Source: CAWARU01 sp963805795
GTDB taxonomy: Bacteria; Pseudomonadota; Gammaproteobacteria; UBA6186; Azoamicaceae
Direction of reading: 5' to 3'
Length of the DNA: 64,000 nucleotides
Assembly (NCBI GenBank): GCA_963805795.1
Contig: CAWDVG010000001.1
Location: 682,001-746,000, forward strand
Shown: piece after piece, positions 17,591-27,752 of the stretch
Layout: every line of letters starts with the position of its first letter
How positions within the stretch are numbered: position 1 is the first letter of the stretch
The notes under the pieces: generated by a model
What the model saw: only the letters and a program-made list of their open reading frames with translations
Database searches by the model: none
Told to the model about the DNA's origin: nothing
Made by a program: the position numbers and the translations under genes

Positions 17591-17794
17591 ATGTTTAAAG
17601 TTGCAACCGTTGCTGCAGGCAGCTTAGATAGTGATAGTGCAAAAGCAAAGAAGAATTCTGGGGAGGAAGCTTCATCACAAGCAAAAAATGCTACAGAAAC
17701 ACCAAAAATAGACAGTGTTGTTCCGGCAGTTGCGGCTACAGCTGCTGCGGGATTACCTAAAGCTCAACCAGTTGCTTCTTCTAAAATAAATTAA
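17591..17794 (+). CDS. Small Ala-rich low-complexity protein
   Basis: A 67-residue frame preceded by AGAAGGAAGA eight bases before the ATG, a good ribosome binding site. The product is Ala, Ser, Lys and Val-rich (starting MFKVATVAAGSLDSDSAKAK and ending ASSKIN) with no hydrophobic helix and no recognised domain. Composition matches the low-complexity tails of the neighbouring ankyrin and WD40 proteins, so it may be a detached tail or a small secreted protein. It precedes the broken Sel1 gene by 35 bases. Confidence 0.4.
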   Translation: MFKVATVAAGSLDSDSAKAKKNSGEEASSQAKNATETPKIDSVVPAVAATAAAGLPKAQPVASSKIN

Positions 17795-17828
17795 TTCAAA
17801 ATTCTCGATCTCATGGAAAGTGCAAAAT

Positions 17829-18207
17829 GTGAAAAGGGTGCTTGAAGCTATTTTGGAGGAGGCAAAAGATAAGTTAATCAAGATACGAGTTCAAGCAATG
17901 GAAATTGATAATCAGGTCTGTACCAAAGATAATTTGAAAGCAATTTGGTTGTTAGGACAATGCTATAGCATGGGGATTGGTTGTTAAAGATGAGAAACGT
18001 GCTGCAGAACTCTATCAATTAGCAGCAAATCAAGGAAATGCCGATGCGCAATGTGAACTAGGAAAATGTTATGAATTTGGCAAAGGGGTTGTTGAAGACC
18101 AAAAGAAGCCCAATGAATATTTTATGCTGGCTGCAGAAAGTAGTATGGAAGCATTATATCTTTTAGGACTAAAATGCGATAATAAGAAAATAGCTTTTGC
18201 ACCTTAA
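17829..18207 (+). pseudogene. Sel1-repeat protein gene broken by a frameshift
   Basis: A GTG-started frame (17829-17987) reads VKRVLEAILEEAKDKLIKIR ... IWLLGQCYSMGIGC and stops; the next frame continues directly with VVKDEKRAAELYQLAANQGN, then a complete Sel1 repeat CELGKCYEFGKGVVEDQKK. Joined, the two parts make about 125 residues with two Sel1 repeats. The phase change near 17973-17985 (GGGGATTGGTTGTT) equals one inserted or two deleted bases; the Sel1 consensus GxGVxxD fits a two-base loss best. The repeats use the same GxCYExGxGV signature as the giant gene 24 bp downstream, so this is probably a broken paralogue or a detached part of it. Confidence 0.6.
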
Positions 18208-18230
18208 GTTCAAATTGTAAGGAGAGTGTT

Positions 18231-21200
18231 ATGGACAATTTTTCTGACAGGCCCGATATGAGTATAGAACAACCTCATACTCCCGAAGATTGTTATTCAG
18301 ATGGTTATTATTATTATGAGTGCCAAAATTATGATACAGCATTTAGAGCATTTAAATGCTCTGCTGACAGAGGTCATTCAGAAGCACAATTTATGGTGGG
18401 ACTATGTTATGAAAATGGAAGAGGTGTCGATAAAGATTACGTTTCAGCATACAAATATTATAAACTTGCCGCTGCACAGAATGCTGCTGCTCGGTGCAAC
18501 CTTGGATTATGTTATGAACTCGGCAGAGGCGTTGAAAAAAATAATGTTTTAGCGTCTATGCACTATGAATTTGCTGCTAGAGGGGGGGATGCTATTGCAC
18601 AATGTAGTCTTGCCAATTGTTATGAATATAGTATTGGGGTTCCTAAAAATCTTGAAAGAGCTTTTTATTATTATGACCTTTCAGCAAGACAACACAATCC
18701 AAGAGCACAATTTCACCTCGGGCAGTGTTATGAGTATGGTAAAGGGACACAAGAAAATAAGAAGCAGGCTTTTGAATATTATAAGTTGGCAGCCGAACAA
18801 AAATATGTGCCTGCTCAATTTGACTTGGGGTATTGTTATGAATATGGCATAGGGACAAAGGTAGATAAAGAATTAGCATTCAAAAATTACCAATTGGCAG
18901 CCGCACAAAAACATAGTGAGGCTCAGGGTCGGCTCGGTCTTTGCTATGAATATGGCAAAGGGACTGCAGTAGATTTGAAGTTAGCATTTGAAAATTACCA
19001 ATTGGCAGCCGCACAAAAAGATAAGGTAGCGCAACGTCTACTTGGGCTTTGTTACGAGCATGGTAAATGGACTGCAGTAGATTTAAAATTAGCATTTGAG
19101 AATTACCAATTCGCTGCGGCACAGGGTGATACGGTAGCTCAACATCGACTCGGACATTGTTATGCACATGGTAAAGGAACTTTGGTCAATGATGAATTAT
19201 CATTTAAGAATTTTAAATTGGCAGCAGACAACAATGATGCCGAAGCATTAATGAAATTAGGGTTGCATTATCTACATGGTATTGGTGTAAATAGTTGTAG
19301 AAAAAGTGCAATTGAAGCCTTCAAAAAGGCTGAGCAACTAGGGAATTCGAATGCTGTTGTTTATCTTGGATTGTGTTATGAAACTACAAAGATTGAGCAA
19401 GATATTAAAGAAGCTATAAAGCAATACACTAAGATTGTTGGAGATAATATATTTGCCCAAGTTAATCTTGGATTCTGTTATGAACATGGAATAGGTGGAC
19501 CCTATCCTATCGACAAAGCCGAGGACATCTATCATTTATCAGCTAATAATAAGGCATATTTGGAATATATGCTTGGATATAGACATGAATATGCTATTGG
19601 TGTTTCATTGAATATATTCAAAGCATTAAGACATTATGAGCGAAGTAGTGAACTAGCTTCATTGGATGCTAGCCTTGCTTTGAGAAGATTGAAAGACAAA
19701 ATAGATAAGCAAATCATTTCTGATGATGTCGAGTTTATTAAAAAATATTTAGAAATCTCTGATAATGCTATAAAGGAAATTCAGGATAAATTAATTTTCA
19801 AAAAAGCAATTGACGCCAAAGCGGGAAAAATTGTAAAACTAATTTTTACAAGTTATCAACAAGAATTAAACTTAATTAACTGTGTTGGAAAGACTGCTCT
19901 TGATTATGCTTTAAATCAAGGCGATAAGAACATAAAAGAGATAGCAGAGTCTCATTTAGAACAAATTATTGAGGATGGTTTGCGATCAAAAACTGTGGGA
20001 TTTGATCTTGATCAATCAAATGAAATGGATGAAAAGGCATTCAAAGATAAAAAGGAACCAGAACAAGGAAATCTTAATCAAGCAGAGAGATCCATTGCTA
20101 TTGATTGGGAATTCTTAAAGCACTTAAAAAATGATAAAGATTTATTAGATTTTTATGATACTATAAGAAACAAAATTGAAAAATTCTCAAAAAACATAAA
20201 GGAATTGGACGAAGAGAGGATAAAAGAATATAGCAGCAAGGAGCTGTTAGCATATTGTCAAAAATTAGATGAAGAAAGCCTGAAAGCCCCGGATCTAGGC
20301 GTGCCTGTTCAGGGCGATATAGAGAGAATGCAGATTGAATTACTGTCTATTAACCAACAAGTTAACTCAAGCAAGATAATGCGTGAGTCATTGGCAAATG
20401 GTTTTCTAGAACAACCTGACTCATCACTACCTAGACAGAATCAAAGTAATACTAGTCCTACCGATACTAAAACTTCGTTCGATAAAGTTGATAACGAGTA
20501 TGATATAAGAGAAATCAATAGTTTAATTCCAACAATTGAAAAATTCACATTGTTAGACGTCTTTTCGCAACATCATACTTCAGTTAAAAACATAATTGAT
20601 CTTGTTAACATCGTTCGAACAATAATGGGTGGCCAATTTAATAGTCTAAATGAGTTAATTGATAAATTGTTAACAATTAATAAAGAATTAAATATAATTT
20701 CTTCAGATTGGTTGTTAATATTAAAAGGGTTATTAGATAATTCATGGATGAGTCTTGTGAAAGGCACTAAAGAGTACCTAGAAATTGAAGCAGCAGTAAG
20801 GAGACTGTTTCCCAATCAAGTGCAAAAGTTTAATGCGTTATTAGAGATAAAAAAATGCCTTGAGCCTTACATTAATGTTATTAATGTAAATGGAAAGACA
20901 AATGGACAAATAAAATATCCTTGTAGGAAAGGAGAGCAAGACCAAAAATCAAGTTTAGAAAGTTTTGCAAAGGAAGCCGCACACATCATTAGGCAATTAT
21001 TAATCCTTCTAGATGATGGATCTCAAAAGCCATCATTACAAAAGATATTATTTAATTTCTTGTCTGAGCAATATTCTGAAGCCACCAGGTGTCTATATGA
21101 ATATTTAAAACAAGAAAGTAAGTCTAACTATGAACTTTTAGGAGGTGGATTAACGCTTTTCATGGTCTTTTTTGGTTCTAAAATTCCTATTAATAGTTTA

Positions 21201-23930
21201 GATAGGCAATTTAATATTGGAACCATATTACAGTCTTATATAAATAATTTTGACAGTAAATCTAAAAAAGGAGTAGAGCAAGAATTAGAATCCTTTGTTA
21301 AATATTGTGACTTGGCAAGAGAAGCTATAAAAGAAGCTAGGATTATGCATGCCAGGGGCGAAACGAGTGAAGAAAAAAAATATAAGTCTATGCACAAAGG
21401 TATTTTAAAAATGGCTGAATCGTATAAGATAAAACTAGATAATAGGGATAAAAATGAATTAGAAAACAAAATTAAATTGAATGTTAATTTAAAAGATGTG
21501 TTGAATGTTGGCAGCAGGGATATAGTAAGTCCAGTCAGGGTTGCTGTACTTTTATATGAATATCTTGAAAGAGAAAACCCAGTTGAAGCAAGAAAATTTT
21601 TAATTTATTATAAAATTCTCGAGTGCAAGAGTCGAATGGAAACAGCAGCAGAGAACAGTTTAGAGTTTGTAAAAATTTTATCGGAATGTGGTTTTGAGAT
21701 ATCAGAAATTATAGAATCAGAAAAAGGTCAAAATATTTTTACCTCGCTTACTTTTATAATGCAAATTGTTGCTTTAATAAAAGGTAAAAGAATTGATAAG
21801 GATAATCTTGAAAAAATACTTGCCAGTCAACTAGGGAAACACAGTGGCCAAGAAATAAAAATTATTATAAATTTCCTTATAATCCTTAGAGTTTTTTTTA
21901 ATATTAAGCATGATCCAAAACAATCCAAGAAAGATTGGTGTTCTTTTTTTGTCCATGTTTTAGATGAATCAGAGCGCCTCCCATACTTTCATAAAAACAT
22001 ACAATTGTTTGTCTTTTTAAGAAAAGCTTTGAATTTATATAAATATTCACCGAAGGAGAATTTTGAACCGCAGGCGCTTAAAAAGGAGCTGTACCAATTT
22101 CTCGGAACAATGAAAAATTCGGAAAAAATTTTAGGAGAAGGGTGCCATTTAGCGATTCGATTTTTAACCTCAATGGGTGCCATACGGTTGAACCTGAACA
22201 ATAAATCTGGTGGAGATTTTCGGATTTTATTACTAGAATATCTTATTCCTTTTGCAATTATCTGGCAGCAAGAAAAATTGGCGATAGGTTCTGTTTTTGC
22301 TAAGGATTTCCTGAGCTCTTTAAAAGTTGAAAAACAAAAAAACACTAAAATAAAAAAAGCTGAAGGTAAAATAAAATTCTGGCTAGATTTGTTGAGTGAG
22401 GTTAGCGGCAACTTGATTGTATTGCAAAATGAGGGATTGATTACGTATGATATTAAATATTATGAATCCTTTATAAAATTTATAACAAGTGCCTATAAAG
22501 GGGGTAATTTTTTAAGCGATATTTACTCACGGATTAAAGACACTGCGGTGGCAAAAAAATCTTTAGAGTTTATTACCACGTTTTTAAGTAACAAATTCGG
22601 AGAAAAAACACCAATGGTACAGAGCTTCAAGGACGTTTTAAACGTGTTTGAAAATTTTGATCCCAAAAAAGCCCAGGAGAGTTTGAATAAACTGAGTTCC
22701 TCTATGAATCAGAATTCCTTACTTAAGAATTTTGCAAATCCATCTTCATTCTCGCCATTGGCTGTTTTAGGCATTGCTAATATATTTGCTACCATCTATT
22801 ATGGAGAAAAAACCCTTGAAAAATTAGGAGTTATTGATGAAAAGTTAGATGTGGTTATAAAGGATATTAGGCGGTTTGAACAGAACACTTACAAGTATTT
22901 AGATGCCATTAAAGGACAACTGGGCTCACTTGAAAAAAATATTGATGAATTAAAAAGAAACTCGCATTGCATCATTAACGAATTGATAAGTACCAAACAA
23001 CAAATGATGAAAGCTTTTAATTCGGTTAGGTCAGATATACAAGGTGTTTCAGCTCGGATTGCATATACATCACAACAAACTTCCTTCGATGTATATTATA
23101 AAATTCTTAATGATGTTGGACATGCTTTAAAGTGTGACGAAAGCAAAGACTACTTAACGTTATTAAGGGATATAACTAAACAATTGGTGCCATCTGAAAT
23201 TAATAAAAACACAAATGGGTATGCTTTTGTTAATGATAAAGATGTAGACAATGAATTTTTGAATGCAAGTTTTAATGAAAAAAAATATTATCTTAGTAAC
23301 TTGTTGGGGTATATTTTTCAAGATGAAAATTTACCTCATCTAGGTTATTGGTTTAAATTATCTGAAGCATTAATACAATTTGTTACTCACTATAAGCATG
23401 TGTCCATAGAGGATACAAATCGTCTTTATGTTTTTGATGAGACCATTAAAAAATCTTGTGAAATTATTAATTACTTAACCTTTAAAAATGAAAATGCTAT
23501 AAAGAAAATACACGAACTTTTCACGTTGATGGGAAACCCAGATTCCAATATCCGTATTATGGCTTTAAACAGATTGAAGTTGGTTGCGCATCTGTGTGGA
23601 ATACCTTTAACAAATCTAGGGGAAACGGAATACTTATGGAACAGCAATGCAAATCCTTTTCGAGATGCAGTGGTAACTGTTTTAAAGAAAAAGTTAGGAA
23701 AATCTGACAATCAAAGTCGTTACATCGATAAACTTAGAGATTTAATAATAAAATTGAGAAGTGCGCAAGCATTAGCTATAGGACAAAGCCTTAAAAATAA
23801 GTCAAAGAGAACTAATACATCAGGGACTACCCCGCAATATAATTTAAGTAGAGGATCTCAAAATAATGAAAACTCGCTATATATTTTTAGTAATTCAGCC
23901 AATGCAAATGTTCGATGCGCGAGAGGGTAA
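18231..23930 (+). CDS. Giant Sel1-repeat protein (1,899 residues), putative effector
   Basis: Begins after AAGGAGAGTGTT. Residues about 20-480 comprise roughly 13 Sel1-like repeats of about 36 residues with an unusual shared core GLCYEYGKGT; Sel1 repeats are alpha-solenoids that scaffold protein contacts. Repeats 7 and 8 are nearly identical in DNA (about 18958-19140), indicating recent tandem duplication. Residues about 520-590 hold one ankyrin-like unit (INCVGKTALDYALNQGDKNI). The remaining 1,300 residues are mostly helical with no recognised domain; a hydrophobic stretch (SPLAVLGIANIFATIYYGEK) at about 1505-1525 is followed by a coiled coil at about 1535-1610. Sel1 proteins occur in Legionella and Coxiella as host-interaction factors; effector status is inferred. 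The next gene starts six bases after the stop. Confidence 0.75.
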   Translation: MDNFSDRPDMSIEQPHTPEDCYSDGYYYYECQNYDTAFRAFKCSADRGHSEAQFMVGLCYENGRGVDKDYVSAYKYYKLAAAQNAAARCNLGLCYELGRGVEKNNVLASMHYEFAARGGDAIAQCSLANCYEYSIGVPKNLERAFYYYDLSARQHNPRAQFHLGQCYEYGKGTQENKKQAFEYYKLAAEQKYVPAQFDLGYCYEYGIGTKVDKELAFKNYQLAAAQKHSEAQGRLGLCYEYGKGTAVDLKLAFENYQLAAAQKDKVAQRLLGLCYEHGKWTAVDLKLAFENYQFAAAQGDTVAQHRLGHCYAHGKGTLVNDELSFKNFKLAADNNDAEALMKLGLHYLHGIGVNSCRKSAIEAFKKAEQLGNSNAVVYLGLCYETTKIEQDIKEAIKQYTKIVGDNIFAQVNLGFCYEHGIGGPYPIDKAEDIYHLSANNKAYLEYMLGYRHEYAIGVSLNIFKALRHYERSSELASLDASLALRRLKDKIDKQIISDDVEFIKKYLEISDNAIKEIQDKLIFKKAIDAKAGKIVKLIFTSYQQELNLINCVGKTALDYALNQGDKNIKEIAESHLEQIIEDGLRSKTVGFDLDQSNEMDEKAFKDKKEPEQGNLNQAERSIAIDWEFLKHLKNDKDLLDFYDTIRNKIEKFSKNIKELDEERIKEYSSKELLAYCQKLDEESLKAPDLGVPVQGDIERMQIELLSINQQVNSSKIMRESLANGFLEQPDSSLPRQNQSNTSPTDTKTSFDKVDNEYDIREINSLIPTIEKFTLLDVFSQHHTSVKNIIDLVNIVRTIMGGQFNSLNELIDKLLTINKELNIISSDWLLILKGLLDNSWMSLVKGTKEYLEIEAAVRRLFPNQVQKFNALLEIKKCLEPYINVINVNGKTNGQIKYPCRKGEQDQKSSLESFAKEAAHIIRQLLILLDDGSQKPSLQKILFNFLSEQYSEATRCLYEYLKQESKSNYELLGGGLTLFMVFFGSKIPINSLDRQFNIGTILQSYINNFDSKSKKGVEQELESFVKYCDLAREAIKEARIMHARGETSEEKKYKSMHKGILKMAESYKIKLDNRDKNELENKIKLNVNLKDVLNVGSRDIVSPVRVAVLLYEYLERENPVEARKFLIYYKILECKSRMETAAENSLEFVKILSECGFEISEIIESEKGQNIFTSLTFIMQIVALIKGKRIDKDNLEKILASQLGKHSGQEIKIIINFLIILRVFFNIKHDPKQSKKDWCSFFVHVLDESERLPYFHKNIQLFVFLRKALNLYKYSPKENFEPQALKKELYQFLGTMKNSEKILGEGCHLAIRFLTSMGAIRLNLNNKSGGDFRILLLEYLIPFAIIWQQEKLAIGSVFAKDFLSSLKVEKQKNTKIKKAEGKIKFWLDLLSEVSGNLIVLQNEGLITYDIKYYESFIKFITSAYKGGNFLSDIYSRIKDTAVAKKSLEFITTFLSNKFGEKTPMVQSFKDVLNVFENFDPKKAQESLNKLSSSMNQNSLLKNFANPSSFSPLAVLGIANIFATIYYGEKTLEKLGVIDEKLDVVIKDIRRFEQNTYKYLDAIKGQLGSLEKNIDELKRNSHCIINELISTKQQMMKAFNSVRSDIQGVSARIAYTSQQTSFDVYYKILNDVGHALKCDESKDYLTLLRDITKQLVPSEINKNTNGYAFVNDKDVDNEFLNASFNEKKYYLSNLLGYIFQDENLPHLGYWFKLSEALIQFVTHYKHVSIEDTNRLYVFDETIKKSCEIINYLTFKNENAIKKIHELFTLMGNPDSNIRIMALNRLKLVAHLCGIPLTNLGETEYLWNSNANPFRDAVVTVLKKKLGKSDNQSRYIDKLRDLIIKLRSAQALAIGQSLKNKSKRTNTSGTTPQYNLSRGSQNNENSLYIFSNSANANVRCARG

Positions 23931-23935
23931 AAAGG

Positions 23936-26900
23936 ATGGCAAAAGAAAAGGATGATATTGAACTAATTTTACATGCCAGAAATGGAGATCTTAAAAAATT
24001 TAAAGAGAGTTTTGGGAAAAGGTCTACTACAGATCTTGGTAAAATGGATGCTTATGGAAGGACTGTTTTTCATAATGCTGGAATTTATTTTCAGGTTGAT
24101 TTATTAAAAGAACTTTGTCAGATCCATATTAAGGGATTGGAAGACCTAGATGATAATAGTCATTCTGCCTTTAGTTTAACTTTTCAGAGATTTTTTTCTG
24201 GTAGTGTAGGGGGCATGACAAAAATAGGCGGGGAAGAGGAGCCTACTATACAATATTTACGAGGAAAATACAGAGATCTAATGTTTGTTAATAAAATGTT
24301 AGCCGAACAACTTCAGCATTCAAATAATGGCCTTAAAGAAGAAGCGGCCATTATGCATACTCTTATCACAACACCAGCATTAAGAAATCACATGATTTCT
24401 GGATTTGAAATTAAAGGAGAATACAAAGGTTTTAAATATCACTATAAGTTTATAAATAAATTTTTTGAAGAATATTTGGGTATTGTTCAAATTGAGGATG
24501 AAATTCAAAATAATAGAATATTAATTTGTTTTGATAGGTCTAATTCTTTTCAAAAAAAGGAGGCATTAGCAAGAAGTATTCCTAGAGAGTTATTTTTGGA
24601 AGCATCTTCTTTTATTGCTCAACCTAAAGCTGCTAATTCATTTATTTCTGGTGGAAAACAAATATTAAAAAAAGTATTTTTTGGTGACAACCAAAATATA
24701 ATTTATAGTTTTGGTGCTGCAGCTAAGTTTGCAAGATTATTAGAATTGAAACTTTCGAACTACCCAACAAAAATGGCTTATTTTTCTTCAAAAAAAATTG
24801 AAAACCATGTCGAGTCAAATAATAATCATAAATCTGGAGCAGATAAAGTTTATAACAAAATAGTATCAAGGTTTAAATTAGAAAAGCAAAAAGAAAATGT
24901 CATCTGTTTGCACAAGGAAGATAAAGAAACATATGAATACATTAAAGAAATTGACGAGTATATTTCGGTTGAGGATAAGAAACTTAATGAAGAGATGCTG
25001 GATCAAAAAAACATTAAAGTTAAAGTAGAATCAGTTTTAAAAACATTTCAAAATAGCTTGATTCATATTATAAGAGATCCTTTGTATGAAAAACTGCTTG
25101 GATTTTCGCAGCATGAATATATTGCTCATTCTCTTGCTTATATGCATTTACCTTCCGAAACACCCGTTTTTCTTTTTAAGAGCTCTAAAGTAGAAGACAA
25201 TATTCAATATGTCTCCTATCGGATTATTCATAATGATGGTTTGTATTGTTATGCCCTCTTGCCTAAAAATCATCAGTCCTCTTCTTCTCCGATTAAAGTC
25301 ATTTTGGCTTTTCAAGGCACTGATCCCTTGGATAATACAAGTCTTGCCAGAGATGCCAATACAAGATCGGCGGGATTCCAAAGAATTTTTCAACAATATT
25401 TAACTATTGTATTTAGGCTACATGCCCTCTTAAAGTCCAAGAATATTAATTCCTATGAATTCGTAATTGTTGGTCATAGTTTGGGCGGTGCAGATGCACA
25501 GAACATGGTTGCTGCATTATTAACACTCAAAGCTCAAAGCGTTTATCTATCCTCAAATGAAACAACGCGAACTCTAAATCCTCATTTAGTAAAATTTATA
25601 GACCGAAGAAAACCTGAATACACCAGTATTTTTATTAATAAATTGCGGGGTATAACCTTATACGCCTACAATACCGCAGGGGTCAGATTTTCGACAGCTG
25701 AGCTTGCAAGATTTTCAGCAAGCTTTATCCATCAGAAAGATCCTACTTTTAAAGTATTCATTAATCATTTAAGAGTCTCTAACGATCCTGTTAATTTTGT
25801 TAATCAAACCATACTGCATGATTTTGAAATTTCTTCTGCTGTGGTTAATTTATTATTGTTTACTGGGGAATCTTTCTCTTCAGCTCATACAAATTGTCAG
25901 TTTCAGAATCTTAATAAAGCCCTAACCCATTATTATTTGTACCAAAATTATGATGTTAATTCCGATAAAATCCTAAAGGAAAAAATTTCTTCATTTTTAA
26001 AGCTTGAGATAGAAAGTGAGTTCCTTAATAATATCAGAGGAATAGCATTGCAGAACAAATCGAATATGAAGTTTCAAAATGGTGTTTTTAATAATACGGT
26101 TGAGGACACCTCTGTTGAATCGGTTTTTGCTAGTGATAGCCACCTTGATCTTAATTTGTCATTAGATTGCCTTTTTGCTTGGCAACTACAAACTGAAGAA
26201 TATAGAAACAATAATTCAAATACCAAGGAAAAAGAAGACACCTTCTATTTTAGTAACTCAGACGGATCTCAAATATTTTTCTCCTTAAAACCTACTAAGG
26301 CAGATGGCGATTGCTTCTTTCATGCAATAGACAAAATTCAAACCTTTAATAGGGAAATCTTGGTTAAGAAATTGATGGCCTCATCTGAAAATAAAGATGT
26401 GCTAGAAGCTTTTGCGTTAGAAATTCGCCAATTTCTATATCTTGGTTGCACTGGAGGCCATCCAAATGCTGCGGAAAATAGTGCCTGTCAGCAATTGTTA
26501 AATAACGGCAAATTTTCTAAACTGGTTGAGGAATTGATAAAAACTGAAGAGCTGACATGTGACTTACAAATTAAAATAAGAAACGAGTTAGGCCAGGTCA
26601 ATACCTATGGAAAAAAACCTGAAGAATTACTCGACATGCTACATAAAAAAGGATCGAATTTAGCTTCCGAATTTTTACAATTATTAAAAAACATATCTAA
26701 TATAGAGCGAACCACATTTAGTTACTGTATCAGGAAGGACATATTTGAAAATTATGTGACTCTATATTTAAACCAAGCAAGAGGTTTTATTCCGTTTTCA
26801 AGAGATTTTTCAGACAATAAAACTAAAAATTGTGTACAAAGTAACAGGGATTCGTTAACGACTATACTAGAGGATTTTTTTCCTTCATCACCTAAAAAAG

Positions 26901-27196
26901 AGATACCATCTGTTATTATTAGTTATATACAAGGAGACAATGAACCTTTTAATCAAAAATGTCAAAGTTCTTTTGTACGTCATCCCAAAACAACTGTAGA
27001 TATTATTAATGTTTTATTTAATATGAATGTACAAGTTTATATGTTAAAAAATGCGAATAGCTCTGAATTGATAGCTATTACTGAACAGCGGACAGGGGAA
27101 TCCACTCCTATATATCATGATGGAAAAGGACACTTTTCAACTCTTATATTTCATGCAAACGAGAATCGCTCATTTCTTAAAATTTCTTCATCTTAA
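23936..27196 (+). CDS. Ankyrin + class-3-type lipase + OTU cysteine protease fusion, putative effector
   Basis: A 1,086-residue protein. Residues 1-75 are ankyrin-like (DDIELILHARNGDLKKF, MDAYGRTVFHNAG). Residues about 440-620 are a serine hydrolase of the lipase class 3/DUF2974 type: oxyanion segment LAFQGTDP near 457-464 and nucleophile elbow VGHSLGGADAQ with Ser at about 515. Residues about 780-1075 match an OTU protease: ADGDCFFHAI with Cys at about 793 and GKGHFSTLIF with His at about 1066. The 270-residue gap between Cys and His is longer than in typical eukaryotic OTUs and recalls the extended helical lobe of the Legionella Lot deubiquitinases. The ATG at 23936 follows GAGAGG and lies six bases after the giant Sel1 gene, so they are co-translated. 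No signal peptide. Substrates are inferred, not shown. Confidence 0.75.
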   Translation: MAKEKDDIELILHARNGDLKKFKESFGKRSTTDLGKMDAYGRTVFHNAGIYFQVDLLKELCQIHIKGLEDLDDNSHSAFSLTFQRFFSGSVGGMTKIGGEEEPTIQYLRGKYRDLMFVNKMLAEQLQHSNNGLKEEAAIMHTLITTPALRNHMISGFEIKGEYKGFKYHYKFINKFFEEYLGIVQIEDEIQNNRILICFDRSNSFQKKEALARSIPRELFLEASSFIAQPKAANSFISGGKQILKKVFFGDNQNIIYSFGAAAKFARLLELKLSNYPTKMAYFSSKKIENHVESNNNHKSGADKVYNKIVSRFKLEKQKENVICLHKEDKETYEYIKEIDEYISVEDKKLNEEMLDQKNIKVKVESVLKTFQNSLIHIIRDPLYEKLLGFSQHEYIAHSLAYMHLPSETPVFLFKSSKVEDNIQYVSYRIIHNDGLYCYALLPKNHQSSSSPIKVILAFQGTDPLDNTSLARDANTRSAGFQRIFQQYLTIVFRLHALLKSKNINSYEFVIVGHSLGGADAQNMVAALLTLKAQSVYLSSNETTRTLNPHLVKFIDRRKPEYTSIFINKLRGITLYAYNTAGVRFSTAELARFSASFIHQKDPTFKVFINHLRVSNDPVNFVNQTILHDFEISSAVVNLLLFTGESFSSAHTNCQFQNLNKALTHYYLYQNYDVNSDKILKEKISSFLKLEIESEFLNNIRGIALQNKSNMKFQNGVFNNTVEDTSVESVFASDSHLDLNLSLDCLFAWQLQTEEYRNNNSNTKEKEDTFYFSNSDGSQIFFSLKPTKADGDCFFHAIDKIQTFNREILVKKLMASSENKDVLEAFALEIRQFLYLGCTGGHPNAAENSACQQLLNNGKFSKLVEELIKTEELTCDLQIKIRNELGQVNTYGKKPEELLDMLHKKGSNLASEFLQLLKNISNIERTTFSYCIRKDIFENYVTLYLNQARGFIPFSRDFSDNKTKNCVQSNRDSLTTILEDFFPSSPKKEIPSVIISYIQGDNEPFNQKCQSSFVRHPKTTVDIINVLFNMNVQVYMLKNANSSELIAITEQRTGESTPIYHDGKGHFSTLIFHANENRSFLKISSS

Positions 27197-27752
27197 GGTA
27201 AATGTACCTCTAATGAATAAAATTATTTGAAATTGGATACTTAATACTATGGAATCTGTGCTTACCGAAATGCAAAGTTTGTTAAAATCAAAAAATGTTA
27301 TTAATATTAATTTCTGAATAAGAAGGAGGCTTAGAGATTCTTCTGCGTAAATTTTGAGCATTTCTGTAGTGATAGATTGTGATTAGTTGTGCATTACTTT
27401 TAATTATGGTACAGCAGAAAAATTAATAAAAATCAAACATCATTTATTTTGATAAACGGATTAATAATCCTTGTGTTTGTAGTTTAATTTCCTCTCGGCT
27501 ACCAAGCCAAATCCAGCGCTAGCTCTGATCTCGAAAACCCTTTGGGAGGTTACGAGAACTAGAATTAATAGGTGGGATAATGTCGCCTGCCTTAACAGAC
27601 GGCGTCAACGCCAAATGAATCATTTAAATATCATGTCCCTGTTTATTTTCTGGCAATAAAAGGATATTATCAAACAGTGTATTATATAAATACAATATCT
27701 GTGTAGACGCAATAACTCGGTTTTGAAAGTCTTTAAGAATTTGTATAGTTGC
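27197..27752. other. Intergenic region, no gene recognised
   Basis: AT-rich sequence between the lipase-OTU gene and the convergent small minus-strand genes. A more GC-rich patch at about 27490-27615 contains GGCGTCAACGCC and a short minus-strand frame (LTPSVKAGDIIPPINSSSRN) that stops within about 40 codons and may be a decayed gene end. No terminator or RNA gene is evident. Confidence 0.3.

Noticed and set aside
18231..19700. CRISPR-like array suspected from the regular repeat periodicity
   Set aside because: The period of about 108 bp is the 36-residue Sel1 unit in one open reading frame; there are no constant repeats with variable spacers and no cas genes.
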